Shown in pieces: positions 12,564 through 25,600 of a stretch of DNA of 64,000 bases. Source of the DNA: Macropodus opercularis (lineage: Eukaryota > Chordata > Actinopteri > Anabantiformes > Osphronemidae); assembly GCA_030770545.1 (NCBI GenBank), contig CM061102.1:7243501-7307500 (forward strand), in the 5' to 3' direction. The number at the start of each line of letters is the position of its first letter. Position 1 is the stretch's first letter. The notes under the pieces were generated by a model that was given only the letters and a program-made list of their open reading frames with translations, was not told where the DNA came from and made no database searches. The position numbers and the translations under genes were made by a program.

Positions 12564-15500
12564 GACGATATATAGATGCATGAATATTTTTTAACAACAT
12601 TAGGAAATTTTGAAATCATCCAAACAATCACATGTATGGTTCTGAAAGCTGGTGACATTAGACTTTCTTGGAGATTATTATTCTTTTCATTGATTGTTTA
12701 AGCACAGCTGTGCCAAGATAAACACTTACTCCAAGAATGAGCCAAAACAGGTGATTCTCCACATTTGTTCAAAAATTGTTACGTTATCCAAACCACGGTT
12801 GATTTACAGATCTGAGATGTGAGGACAACAATGGCACACACAGGGGATTATGGTGGTTGTGTCTGTGTAATACTGGTGTACATCATGTGCTGTATGTATT
12901 TGTACTAATCTTTGTGCTTTGTAGAAACGTTGAAGAGATTTCATCAAGAACAGGGGGGGGGGGGGTCAGGGGTTGGGTGGAAGCGTAGACTGTTCATCTC
13001 AGGTACAGCTGAGCCTACACGCCACACAGCCCAGGCCTTTACATGACTTCACACATTCAAACATCCTCACAGGCGTTTCATAAAATGCTTCAGGTCAAGA
13101 ATATCCCTTTGGTTACTCATCCGTTATCGTTTACTTATCTATTGAAGTCATGCTACTTTAAAAGTATTTACTTAACATCACATTGATTTTTAACAATACA
13201 TTTACTGTAAATAAAAAAATTTATCTATTAACTATCTATTATTAATCAGTATCACAATATCTTATAGATACTTATATTTGATTTGACCACCAATTATGCT
13301 TTATGTTAATATATTAAGTTTATTATAAATATTGGGCATGAAAACTAAAATGTGCTCTGTAAAATCAATTTCTAAAACTATAGCAGAGAATTCCTTTAAT
13401 GTGATTCCTTAAAACGCTCCTGCTCTGCATCGCAGACAGCATTGACTCACTGTATGCTGCTGTACTTAATCCAGGATGTAATTTCTTTTTATGTTTTTCA
13501 TTTATGTTGACTTTTCTACCACAACACAAGATATATGACGCACAGCAGCATGAAAAAAAAACTATTGTCATAAATAATCCTGTTACACATGCTGTAGTGC
13601 ATTCAGTGATAGAAACATGGGCTCTGAGTGAAGTAGAACACCATGTGTACCTGCCCTGCACCGATGCAGAACATCTGACTGAAAACATCCTTTCTAATAA
13701 TGTGCTTCGACATTGAGCCTTTTTATACGCACTGGTGTTTCCTGGGCAAAAACGTCAGGCTTCAGTTTAGGTTTTCTGCCATTATCTTATGTTTGGGCTT
13801 GCTAGGATCCCAAACAGCAGCTGTATCTGAAGGTCCTCTGAGAACTAACGTTCATCAAGTCCACCTCCCATGCCCACCCCCAGGGAACCCCAGTTTGCAG
13901 AACATACTGTATGGGGGAGCGTGCATACGGAGGGGAGGGCTGTGTATTGAACTAATGTATTGTACGTACTGTAAATTTGTACATATTTGTCTTTGTGTCC
14001 TGCAGGATTAGGGATTTTTAGTGGATTGTTTTCTTCTTAGGTTTTCCAAACTCCTGACTCACAATGAGCGCATATTCACCCATTCTGTTTTGGCTCGCTA
14101 CAGCACTTGTCTGCCGCAGCGCTGAGAATCAGGACGTCATGTTCCTCCAGTGGGTTTGAGCCTGTGAAGGTTTTCTTCCTGGGGAGCCAGGCTGGCCACT
14201 TCTAGCATCCAGCCACTTCTTTCAGTGGTTCAGCATGTAGACTATAAAATGGAAATGTAGTGGTTTGGTGTGTGGTCACGTAGCGTTTTGTGGTGTTGTT
14301 CAAACTGTACAGTGTTTAGCACCAGCTCTGGCTCGTCACGCGTGATTAAACCTCAGAGTATGATGAAACGCAGAATCCTGAGTCATGAAGAAAATCTCAG
14401 GGGGGAAACTGTCTGAATGGTTCTTTGATCAATTATTCTATCTCATATGAAAAACGTTATGTTTTCTAGATTTTTAATCAATTTGCCAAATTGATAGAAA
14501 TCATTAAAATTGAATGGACTGTATTGTTTGTTTCAAACGTGATCTTAATGTGTTTCTGTAAATAAATTATGGTTTTAGTGAAGGTTGACTCTGTGTTGCT
14601 CTGTATTTAATATTTTGGTAAAATGTTGTCCTGTCAATATATGATAATCTGAAACATGTGGAATTATACTGTAAATCCTCAAATTCAGTAAAAACCCATA
14701 AATGATTTCTGATCTCTACTTTATCTGAGTATTGGCTACAGCTGAAAATATTAATTTTAAAGGTAACTTTGACATTATTAGGAGGTTATTACTCAAATCT
14801 GAATGTTTTTCTGCCTTGCTTGCAGGAACATATACAAGACATATCAGTGCCCTGAGGACAATGTTGCTCAAAAGCAATTATTACTTCTGCCAACAGCAGG
14901 TTTGTGAGAGCACAGCTTGTACAGTTTGACGGGTTCCTATGCCAAAGCTTTCTGGCACTTTGGTGGTGCCGTAATACGCCCTGGGATCTAAGCACACACT
15001 GTACCACCTCCAGCATGAGGAAGTTTCTTTCTAAACAACTATCTTGTTCGTTTCGTTGATTTAATTAGTTTCAGCTAATGCAGCATTTTTATAGAGAACG
15101 ATGTGTATCTGTGTAGCTCAGTACTTTTTTTTTTTTAATTCTCTGCTCTGCATTATTGAGCTAACTATCCTATTGTGTGCTGATTTGGCTTCGCTGGTGC
15201 CTTAGTGTGCTTGGTGTTCCACATTATTTAGTTAAGCCCACAACACATTTAAAATGTGCTGGACTGTAGCTCAACATGTTAAATATGATTTACAAGTGTG
15301 TGTCAAATTATTGCAACGGTACATTAATATGAATGATTTCCTATCTCACGTTTTACATTTTTGAATCGGAAAACAAATATTTAAAGAATTACACAGCAGC
15401 AAAGCAGAACCGTATGAAGTTAACGCAAGGTTTTACATTTAGAAACTCTTCTTCCATGAGTAAACGACTGGGTTATGTTTCTATAAAACATTCAATAGTT

Positions 15501-15600
15501 CTTATAATAACTCTACATTCAGCAGTGACACCTCCGAAATATTCTCCCTGTTCACTTCTTTGTGTGAAGTTACCAGAATACCTGTCTGTCATAAACTGTC
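12564..15600. other. gucy2f 3' UTR and intergenic space
   Basis: No coding exon is recognised. AATAAA at 14561-14566 is a plausible poly(A) signal for gucy2f, which would make the 3' UTR about 2 kb. A 13-base G run lies at 12953-12965. Confidence 0.45.
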
Positions 15601-17350
15601 CGGGCACGTGATGCAGAAAACCGTGCACGTCTGTGCACCTCGTCCGTTCCGAAGCTCTGACGTTTGACTGGCACCGGCTTGAAGGTGCCAGTCAAAACAG
15701 CCAGAGACGTCCTCGGTAGACCGGAAATGAAGGCTGCTTTCGCCATAAAAGCATTTAGATGCGAGCGTTTAATAGAGCAATTTCGTGGTTAGAACTGAGT
15801 TTACGCTGAATGAATATCATCAGCACGTGGCACAAGTGATGTTTCACTGCAGGGTTACTGACCTTCGCCTATTGTGCCAGGCGAAGCGTGGGGCATTTTT
15901 CACGCCGACCGATGTTTTATCTTGAAGGTCTTTACCGGACGTTCAGCTGTCACTCCGCGCAACTTGACGGTGGTGGCTCAGGATTGACTGGGCAGCCTCA
16001 GACAGGTGGAGAAGACGTCCCGAAGCAGCGGAACTGCACCGCGGTCGGAGCCGATCGGGCAGGACTGGGCTAGGCTGCAGGGCGAGCGGCGGCGGACGCT
16101 GTGCACGCTCGGTGCGCGGATCCTCCTGCAGCTGCTCCATCCACAGTATGACACCAGATCCAAAACGTGCTTTGGCTTATTTTCCCACCCTGAGCCGTCG
16201 CACACATGCTGGGCGCGTAAATGTGGACGCGGGGAGGACGAAGATGTAGCTGCAGCGGATTGATGAGCAGTGCACATGGGTTTCGACCATTTCCCTGAGA
16301 TTATCGGCTTCTAATATTCATCAACCTGCCTTGGCGATGGAGAACCAAGCAGCTGAGCCGCAGAACTATGATGATGTACAGAAGAGCGGGTATCTCCGCA
16401 AGCATAAATCTATGCACCGGCGATTCTTCGTGCTCAGGGCGGCCTCTGAGCATGGTCTTGCTCGCCTTGAGTACTACGAGAACGAGAAGAAATTCCGCAG
16501 TAAATCACCTGTGCCCAAAAAAGTCGTGAACCTGGAGAGTTGCTTCAACATCAACAAGCGGGCAGATTCCAAGAACAAGCACATGATAGTGCTTTACACC
16601 CGCAGCGAGAGCTTTGCCATCGCTGCGGACAGCGAGGAGGTCCAGAACGAGTGGTACCAGGCGATGCTGGACCTTCAGTGCCACTGTAAGACGCGAAGAG
16701 TGATGTGATCCCTGCTGTCTGTCTCTGCATCAGGCCTGTCCTGCCCTAGGCTGTTTGTTCTCCGCGCACCGTGTTGCCTCGGCCATTCCGGATCGCTCGC
16801 CGCATTTGAGCGCCGTGAATTGTGTCTGTGTTTCCACTGCAGGTCTATTTGACCGGTTCAGCGCGCAGCGTTTATTGTAAGCCACGAAACGTGGACGGTG
16901 TGTTTTCCACCATGAGGCAGGTGCACACGGCGGAGCGGGGCAGAGCACCACTATGGGCGGCGTGCGCTGTGTTTGTGCCGCACAATTTCAGCGAGGGGCG
17001 GTTTAATACGGTCACAACCTGCGGATTGTCTTCTGCGTTCACGTTTTCGATTTGACGCATTGAATTGCATTTAGATGTGATCCTAATTGCGCGGTCGCAC
17101 TGTGTGACCGAAACGCTGCCCGTTTCGTGCGACGGCGTGTTTTCGCGTGGCGCAGTGGGCATATAGCAACCATCCAAGAGATGCATCACATAGTAGTAGC
17201 CTATCGCGGTGCGCTCCGCCGGAGCCCGTGTTTTTGTTTTTCTGCACAGCTCTGGCTGCCGTTCGCCTAACCTACATTTGTGTTACACGGCGCTGCTCGC
17301 AGGGAGGAGATGGCATCGTCGGTGCGCTCTCACTGGGAAATGTGTCTCTG
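15601..17350 (+). promoter_or_regulatory. irs4: CpG-rich promoter / first-exon region of irs4
   Basis: From about 15.6 kb the DNA changes from AT-rich to GC- and CpG-rich, and this continues through the first coding exon and into the intron. Such a CpG-rich stretch around a first exon is typical of a vertebrate promoter. A perfect 13-bp hairpin (15663-15696) lies in it. The transcription start cannot be placed from sequence alone. Confidence 0.5.
15663..15696. repeat. Perfect 13-bp inverted repeat upstream of irs4
   Basis: Arm TTTGACTGGCACC (15663-15675) pairs exactly with GGTGCCAGTCAAA (15684-15696) across an 8-base loop. It lies about 640 bp before the irs4 start codon, in promoter or 5' leader sequence. 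Confidence 0.85.
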
Positions 17351-20300
17351 TTGGTTATCCTCGTGTTTACGTTGTTATCCTTATGCTGGGGCTGAACACC
17401 ACCACCCACCCTCCCTGTTATGCTCTGCCTTTCAGTCAGTGGAGACTGATGGGCTTGCCCAGCTCCAGTGTTGTCATGTTGTGGTCCTCTAAATAGACAC
17501 ACGCTGGCGCACAGACCCCCATTTTGTTAAGATTATGTCTCACGGTCACAGTGATTAAATTTTAAATGCTCGTTTTTAACAACACGCGCGCATGAGATCG
17601 ACAGACATTAACATATGCTGTGGGTTGTAGTGATTCCGGTGGGAAGACGTCTAATATTTTTTTCTTGAAGATGAGAGTCTGACAAGAAAATATCATATTT
17701 CGGTATTTTGTTGTGTTGGCTGTAGTTTACAGTCAAGCATGATGGTTTTCAGTAGATAATTATTTATATCATGAATAAACAGCTTCTGAGCAGAAATAGT
17801 ACACGTAGCAATTTAGTAGTTATAGAGAAACTTTAAAATAAATGTATTAATGTGTGTCTTAAGTCCTTTTAAGTGCTTGTTTTATTGGTAAAGGTCGTTC
17901 AGTGTGTTAATGTCTTTTACTTTCTTTTTACTGTGGTTTTCTTAGGTAAAACTCCTGAGGACTATGGCAGCAGTGGGGAGTGCAGCTCTCCGTCTCCTGT
18001 TCCGACCTTCAAAGAAGTGTGGCAGGTCAAGGTTTGGCCTAAAGGTCTTGGACATGCCAGGAACTTGGTGGGCATCTATCGGCTGTGCCTCACTGACAAA
18101 ACGGTCAACTTTGTCAAACTCAACTCTGACGTGGCTTCTGTGGTGTTGCAACTGATGAATGTTCGCAGGTGTGGTCACTCTGAGAATTTCTTCTTTATTG
18201 AGGTGGGCCGCTCAGCGATTACTGGCCCCGGAGAGTTCTGGATGCAGGTGGATGACTCTGTTGTGGCTCAAAACATGCATGAGACTTTGCTGGAGGCCAT
18301 GAAGGCTTTAAGTGAAGAGTTTCGTCAGCGTAGTAAATCTCAATCTGTGGGAACGTCGTGTGGAGGTGGTACGGCTTCAAACCCCATCAGTGTCCCAAGC
18401 CGTCGTCATCATCCAAATCTGCCGCCAAGCCAGGTGGGCTTCTCCAGACGAGCCCGCACTGAGACACCTGGAACAGGAAGTGGCAGCACCAGCACTTCAC
18501 CTACGTCACGCCATGGGTTTCCGAGGGCGCGGACAGCCAGCATAGGGGCCAGGTCAGAAGAGAGTGGAGCCAGTGCCAAAGGGACATGGGCCAGCTCTAG
18601 CCCAAGTCTTAATGGATCCTGCTCCACTACACCAACACTGAGGCCCAAGCCCACAAGAGCTCCAACCCCCGCCAAGATTACCCTCAGCCTTGCACGTTAC
18701 ACGCCTAACCCTGCTCCCTCTCCTGCCCCAAGTCTGTCCTCCAGCTCTGGTCATGGCTCGGAGTGTGGCCTAGTGGGGGCAGCCGTTGGAGGCATGACGA
18801 TCTGCTCCTACCCCCGTGTTTCTCAGAGAGTTTCTGTTTCAGGTTCACCAAGCGACTATGGCTCCTCAGATGAGTATGGATCCAGTCCTGGGGAACACTC
18901 GCTGCTTGTACCCAGTCTGTCTGGACATCATGTTCATGGAGAAGGCTCCTCTAGCTATATAGTCATGGGACAGAGAGAGGGACACCTTGGTTACCATCAT
19001 CGGTCCAAAGGTCGAAGGATTCTTCGGCGCTCATCCAGTCGTGAATCTGAGGCAGAGCGCAGACTACTAAGTAAGCGGGCTTCCTTGCCTTTAGCAGCCC
19101 ATGAACGACTAATCCCACATAGAAAAGACGAAGATGACGAAGATGATGAGGAATATACTATCATGACACAGAGTGCTAACAGAGAGAGAGCTGATTTGCA
19201 CCATGGCTCAGGGAGTCTGGCTGCTGTTGGCGGGCAGCTCGACGTGGTCGGGGAGAATCGGAAGCGAGCTGACAAAAGGCGAGAAGTGGCTGCTGGAGCA
19301 GCTACGGATAGTGGTTACATGTCAATGCTGCCTGGAGTGACGTCGCCCCCTGTTTCCCTGTCTCTCTCGATAGATATGTCTGACACTAGTGGCAAACCTG
19401 GGGCAGATGACGAGTACATGGCGATGACACCCAACAATAGTGTTTCCCCCCCTCAGCATATTTGCCAGCCGAGCACAGAGGGCTACATGGTCATGTCTCC
19501 CAATAGCAGCAGCTCCACAGACCTGCATGGACTGGGCATGTGGGATAGTAGGGCCGGCATGGAGAGCCGGGCCGCCAGTGACTACATGAACATCTCACCC
19601 GTCAGCAGCCACTCCGCCTGTAGCACGCCGCCTTCCCACCCTGAGCAGCACACGCTGCAACCAAAAATGTTCAATTCCTATTTTTCCCTGCCGCGAGCTT
19701 ATCAACATACTCTTTATACTCGCTTTGAGGAGGACTTAAACAAAGGGGAAGGAAAAAAGGACAGTAGTGGGCATGGTAGCGCTGCACAAGGAGGGGGAGT
19801 CGGATACAGCAAGAGGAACAAAATCGCAGTGGGCTCCGCTGGAAGCTGCCGACTCTCCATGTCTTCTTCTTCCTTCTCCTCCAGCTCAGCCAGCAGTGAA
19901 AGCCTAGAAGACAAGACCTTATCGGCAGGGAGGGGGTTAAGTCTGTTAAGAACCGGAGAGTACAAGACTGCAGGAACATGCACAAAAGATGGACGTCACC
20001 ATCAAAAACGGGGGTCAAGTAGTAAGAGTCCAAAGCAACAAAGGAGGGGTCGTCCTGTCAGCATGTCTTCAGACATTACTAAAGCTAACACCCTGCCCAG
20101 GGTGAAGGAGAATCTGCCGCCATCTGTTTCTCAAAACGTTGGTGAATATGTCAGTATTGTGTTCAAGGAAGACAATAAGTATGATGGAAGGCGATGTGTA
20201 GGCTCTGAACGTGGACAGCCCTTAATCCACGGAACCCTTCGGCACTCTAATCAGCCACTCCTTTGCCATGATAATCCTGCTAACCTTCCTCGCAGCTTCT

Positions 20301-21115
20301 CTGCACCATTGTCCACCTCTGCTGAATATGTGAGCATGGATTTAGGGAAGTCCTCAAAACCCCTGACTCCCGTTAGATCCACATTCAGCAAACCACAGGG
20401 CCCACCCCCTGTTTCCCCCAAGGCCCGACTCGAACGTGGAACATCCTCTTCTCTGGCAGCAGAGGGCAACGCCGGGTACAGAACAAAAGCAAAGATGGTA
20501 GTAATGCAAACAGATGTCCCTGCTTCATTTACAGACAGTAAAGGTTCAGACCCCAGCATATCAGCGAGACCTGCCATCCACTCTGGTCAACTCATGTCTG
20601 TGAATCAGGAGTCTGGTTTTTCCCCGGTCAAATCCTTCCAGTCTCCTGAGCGAAGCGGCAGGTTGGCTCGAGGTGACCAGCAGGGACGGCGAAGCCACTG
20701 CTCGGAGACTTTTAACTCACCACCCCCTTTACCACGCCACCCACCCTCTTCTACCTCGCTCTTCCCAGAGGGCAGCCAGGCAGCGAGTCATCGGCATGGC
20801 TTAGACTGCTCACTGTGGGAGAACGGGCAGGCAGCTAGTTTGTCTGCCACACCTCCACCACAAGCCTCCACCTCCTCCACTGAACAAGGCCTTAACTATA
20901 TTGACCTTGACTTGGTTGTTAAGGATAGCCCTCAAGCCGGGGTGGAGTGTACCTCTGCTGCCTACAACAGCGCTATGGGCAGCAGTGCTGGCTCCAGCCT
21001 CAATACTTACGCCAGTATTGATTTCTGTAAATCAGAAGAACTGAGAGCACACCAGAACAGTAAAAAGGATGGTCAAGGTAAGCACTACGAGAACTGCATG
21101 TACATCCCATCCTAA
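16337..21115 (+). CDS. irs4: Insulin receptor substrate (IRS4-like docking protein)
   Basis: Adaptor phosphorylated by insulin/IGF receptors that recruits PI3-kinase and other SH2 proteins. Coding exons are 16337-16685 and 17946-21115, joined in phase at a cysteine codon, giving 1172 residues (mammalian IRS1 and IRS4 are about 1240-1260). The PH domain is residues about 12-113 (SGYLRKHKSMHRRFFVLR). The PTB domain is about 135-240 (WQVKVWPKGLG, RRCGHSENFFFIEVGR). The long tail carries six YXXM motifs (YIVM, YTIM, YMSM, YMAM, YMVM, YVSM). Near the C-terminus are LNYIDLDLV and TYASIDF, like the SHP2-binding sites of IRS1. The site equal to the Grb2-binding YVNI of IRS1 reads YVSI here. A strong donor (AAG|GTAAGC, near 21077) just before the stop may splice to an acceptor at 22430, changing only the last residues. 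The neighbour gucy2f supports irs4. Confidence 0.88.
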
Positions 21116-22623
21116 CATTCGAGATGTTACTGAGGCACATTTGTGCTCAGAAGACTCCATTAAATTACTCACAGAAACATCTTGATGGACTCTAGTTGTT
21201 AGACTTAACGACGCTAAACAAAACATAATAATATTTGCCCAAACATAATAACATTTGCCCACCTATAAGGTGTAGATTCAGAGACAAAACTCATGTCTGG
21301 GTCTTAGTCACTCCTTTCCACTTTCATGCACCTTTGCTTCAAGCTGCTGGACAGAACCATGTTTCCAGGCTGTGGGTTGTCTGTAGAGTCTCTTATTATC
21401 ACAAGTGGGTGTTCAGAGAGCAAAGCCAATTGATTTGTCTGCTGGTAATGAGCCATTTCACATAAATGAAGGTAGAGGGGTCAGAGTACGGGCCAGGTGT
21501 TTATGTTTATGTGTGGGTGCGCTTTCTGCTGCAAGATTTTACGTGGTTTCCCTCACGCTGTACAGCCAATTATTTAGTGGTTGCTGGTTTTGGTTAATTT
21601 GGTACTTAATTGTTTGATGATTAGCGTAATAATTGCCTCATTGTTTCATTTGGGGATACAGCAGTTATACATTTAACATGCATAACCAGAAAATGTTAAT
21701 ATTCTTTAAATTAGCCTTTTATACGTTTTTCACACTATTATCTTGTGAAAACCTACATAATGGTTGATTCTGGCTCTCATCCGCTAAGCTACAGTGTTCA
21801 TCCTGCTTGCCTTAGCTGAAGCTCCATCATAGCATCAGCTCTGCATACGAAGGCAGAATATATATAAAAAAATATATATGAATCTAAATATATAAATTAA
21901 TAGCTGCTCTAAAGTTGGCAGAGAGTAGGTGGACATTAATGAACAGCCAAGCTAAAACCTGTGCAGTCTGATGAAACAGTCATCCTCCTTAATGAGGGGG
22001 GGGTCATTCTTTGATTTCGTGTTCTAACTGTGAGATGTTGATTCAACTGTGCGATCACTCAGGTGCAACAGCATGTGACATTATTCAGAGACGTGTCTCT
22101 GCTGTTTGGCCTCAGTGTGACTCTGAGCTGTTTACGTGCCTCATTAAAAAGGAGAAAATCCCTGCACCCGATAAGACACATATTGACAAACGAGACAATC
22201 AGAAAATCTTTTAAGAAAGATATCATGCGTCATGTGATATTTACCCAAGCAGCCAGATTAAACAAGAGCACTGTGCTTTGGGGAGTAGTATAGTCTAAAC
22301 TACAGGATCTGTTGATTATATTGATTATATTATTATATATAATTTAATCATAATATTATCCTTAAAATGTTCAAATGTTGTACAAAACAAATGATTTAAT
22401 TAACGCCTGCATTTGACTCTTCTCTTGCAGATTGTTGATCTCCGTCCTCGTCTTTTATCTCAGTGTGTTGCCAGTGTGACATCTCCACACTCAGTCTGCG
22501 AGGGGACGTCAGCTGCCCGATCTGTTGCCACAACGAAACCCTGGAAAACTCAGCCCCATCCCGTCGGCTGTTTTCTGTCAACTAAATGTGTGCCAACCCC
22601 CCCATCCCCAACACACCCACCTC

Positions 22624-22625
<2 letters not shown>

Positions 22626-22656
<31 letters not shown>
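22626..22656. repeat. (CA)n microsatellite
   Basis: An uninterrupted CA dinucleotide run of about 31 bases. Confidence 0.95.
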
Positions 22657-22661
<5 letters not shown>

Positions 22662-25600
22662 AGGGTAAGGAGAGCGTTTGTTTTTACCTTCTTTTGAATA
22701 AAAAGTACATTTGATCATTGTTTAACGCAATATAGATATCAGTCACAGTTTCATTGTTTGAGTTCTCAGGTGGCTGCTGGTGATCACATCATCAACTGGC
22801 TCCTCCTGATCACAGCACTTTGTCCATCATGCAGGCAAAGTCGTAGCTCATCAAAGTTTTCAGGGAATCACACAGGTGGCAGAAACCTTCATCTGTGCAT
22901 CCACATTTCAAAACATTTGCTTACGGCTACTAGATGAGCCAGTTAACTGAACTAAAGCAAATGAAGGCTTAACGTGGCAGCTGTTTAGTCACCATAGTAC
23001 TAGTGTTACTAGTCACCATAGTACCATAGTAGAGTGTTTATTTATTGGCTCCTGTTGCCATCTTGAATCCGCCAAGTTTTCATTCTTATTCATTGTCACG
23101 CCCACCTTTGTCTACATTTTAAGTTAAATGATCATCAGATGTCACTTTGTCTCTAAAAAGGAAGGAAAACGCAGCGAGGAGGGATCTCACTGTCACCATT
23201 AACATATTTGATTTACTAGATACAGTTGCCCAAAAAGCTTTTATATCACTTGGCTTTTCTATCTGTGCTACCGAAGGACTTCACGATGTTTAAAAGTCAC
23301 TTTTTAAAATTAGCAATGAAACTGTGTTAGGAACTGATTCATTACAAATGAACTGATCAGCTTGTTCAGTTTTTGTAAAATTAATTGTGTAAACTACTGA
23401 CTGATATCATTTACTATTTTATTATTACTATTTACTATTATTATTATTTATATTATTATATTATCATACCTTTTGATTTTCATGTTCGCAGGACATGAAT
23501 ATATCTTTTTTAAAATGACCCTTGATCTGTAGCTGAAGGATGAGAACGATTTCTCTCTCTGCTTTCAAGATATCCATTCTGTAATTTTTTTCAAAGTTTT
23601 ATCTCTAATGCCCCACACAATCAAAACTGAACATGTCCTGTCATGTCCTGTGACTGATGTGCCAAGAAGAACAATACGTCAGTGCATGTCGGGAGCATTG
23701 CTTGGTCAACAACGCTTGGTTTTCAAAGCTGCCTGATAAGCAGACCTCGGAGGAACATTACAAATTTGACAGTGAAACATTTAAACTCTTTGGTTACTGT
23801 ATGAACATTATTCATTTGATGGGCTAGGTCCGATTTTTTATTTGCTGCTAATTATCCTGGTCGGTTTCTGAATGACTAAAAATCTTTAGTCAGCTGTTTA
23901 TGGAGAGGTTGCAGACAGCTGTTAAAACTGAAAAGAGGTCAAATACAAGCCATCTCTGTGATACTAGAGGAAAATGGATTTAGAAGGTGCAAGGGTTGAA
24001 GACCCTTCTCTGCACTGGCAAACAAATCCCTCCCCTTTTCTCATGTCCTCACTCATCTAATATTATAATACATACAGTAATAGTGATATTATCCCTACAG
24101 TCCCTAACAGCAGCTCGTGTGCTTGATAGATAATGATAATGTTCAGGTAAAACTAGAAAATGAATTTCCAGTTGTGTCCAATCCACAATAGTTGTGTCAT
24201 CCCAGTATTCAGTTACTGAATTATCAACAACAACTCGTCTCATCTATGCCTTGAACTAATTTGTAGCACATGTAGGTCAAGTGTAAATACTTTTTTGGCA
24301 ACTGTGCTTTTGATGATAACTGTATATTATACTGTCGTATATACTACAGTAGACACCAACTATAGTATATACTGTAATTTGTTTTCCTCTTTTAACACAA
24401 TTCTTATATAAAGTGACATTACAATGGTATATGAGATATACAGTACACATATAATGATTAATACTATATAGCCTAGATATTTATATACTCTTTTATAAAG
24501 TGCCTCATTTTTGATTGTAGCTGTTTTTACACAGATAATCTTAAAATGGGTTGTATAAATTTAAAAGAAAAAGTTTTGTCTCTCTCCTGAATCAAAATTG
24601 TCCATATGTCAAGACAGCTTGGAAACTTCTATTGCCATTAGACAACTGTAATCAAATTGCCTTACTGTGTTTATCAGAAACACAGGAAACTCAACTCTTT
24701 TTTTTTTTTGCAGTGCCTAATATTTCAGCCTCAATGTAAGCACTCTCTGTTTCTTTTTCTGGGACTTGTTAATCTGAGGTTTGGCAAAAAAGAAGCATCT
24801 CTTTCTCTCAGTAGTTTCATACTCGTATCCGCTTCAGGCTTTGCTGTCTTTCCTTTACTCACAAGAAGCCACTGGTTCAGTGTAAAGGCGGATGGGACGT
24901 CAACCATTTGAATCTGAGTATTAGTGGACAGAGCGCAGCAGAAAGATCAAAAATAAGTTAATGGGACGTTTTACAGTACTAGACAGACGCCTCAGAGCAA
25001 CCAGTGCTGGTGGCCTGTGGCAGCTAAAACATCATTAACAGGCTTGTATATTGCTCTCATGATTTGAATCTGGCTTATCTGGATGTAGTTTTACTTCCCC
25101 GCGGGTGCGAAAAGTGCTGCTTCTCTCTCTCGCTCTCTCTCTTATTCTCTCAACACTCAAACATGGGACTGGGTCTCAACTAGGAGGTGATGACGTTCCT
25201 ACTCACACAAGCGCTCGTTCCTTTTCTCTTCTTCTCTCTTCTTCCATTTAAAACATCTGCTGCTGTCAAAGAATTTGCCAAAAAATATATATATACAAAG
25301 TCTGACAACAATTCGAATGTCTACTGTGGATGTGCTCATGGTGATAATGATGATGAACATTTGGAAGGGTAGACACACAAAATCGGTCGTGGACAAAAAC
25401 TGACTTTTTCACTTGATAGGCCAAAAAATAAGTTGTGAAAATGTAAATGGAGTCAAACTTTTGTAAGCCAGCTGTGTTTTTCTTAAGGTAGTGTGACTTA
25501 TAGTTTATGACTGGTTGTGTACTGTATCCAGAGCTGCTGATAGAGAGTTTGGCCACCTTAGTGATGCTGTGCACGGAATCAGTTTGTATTGGTAGCAAAT

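Noticed and set aside
13365..15611. Open frames between gucy2f and irs4
   Set aside because: Low-complexity or AT-rich translations with no family resemblance or splice context.
17942..20577. Several open frames on the minus strand and in alternate frames across the large irs4 exon
   Set aside because: They are shadows of a long GC-rich coding exon with no domain similarity of their own.
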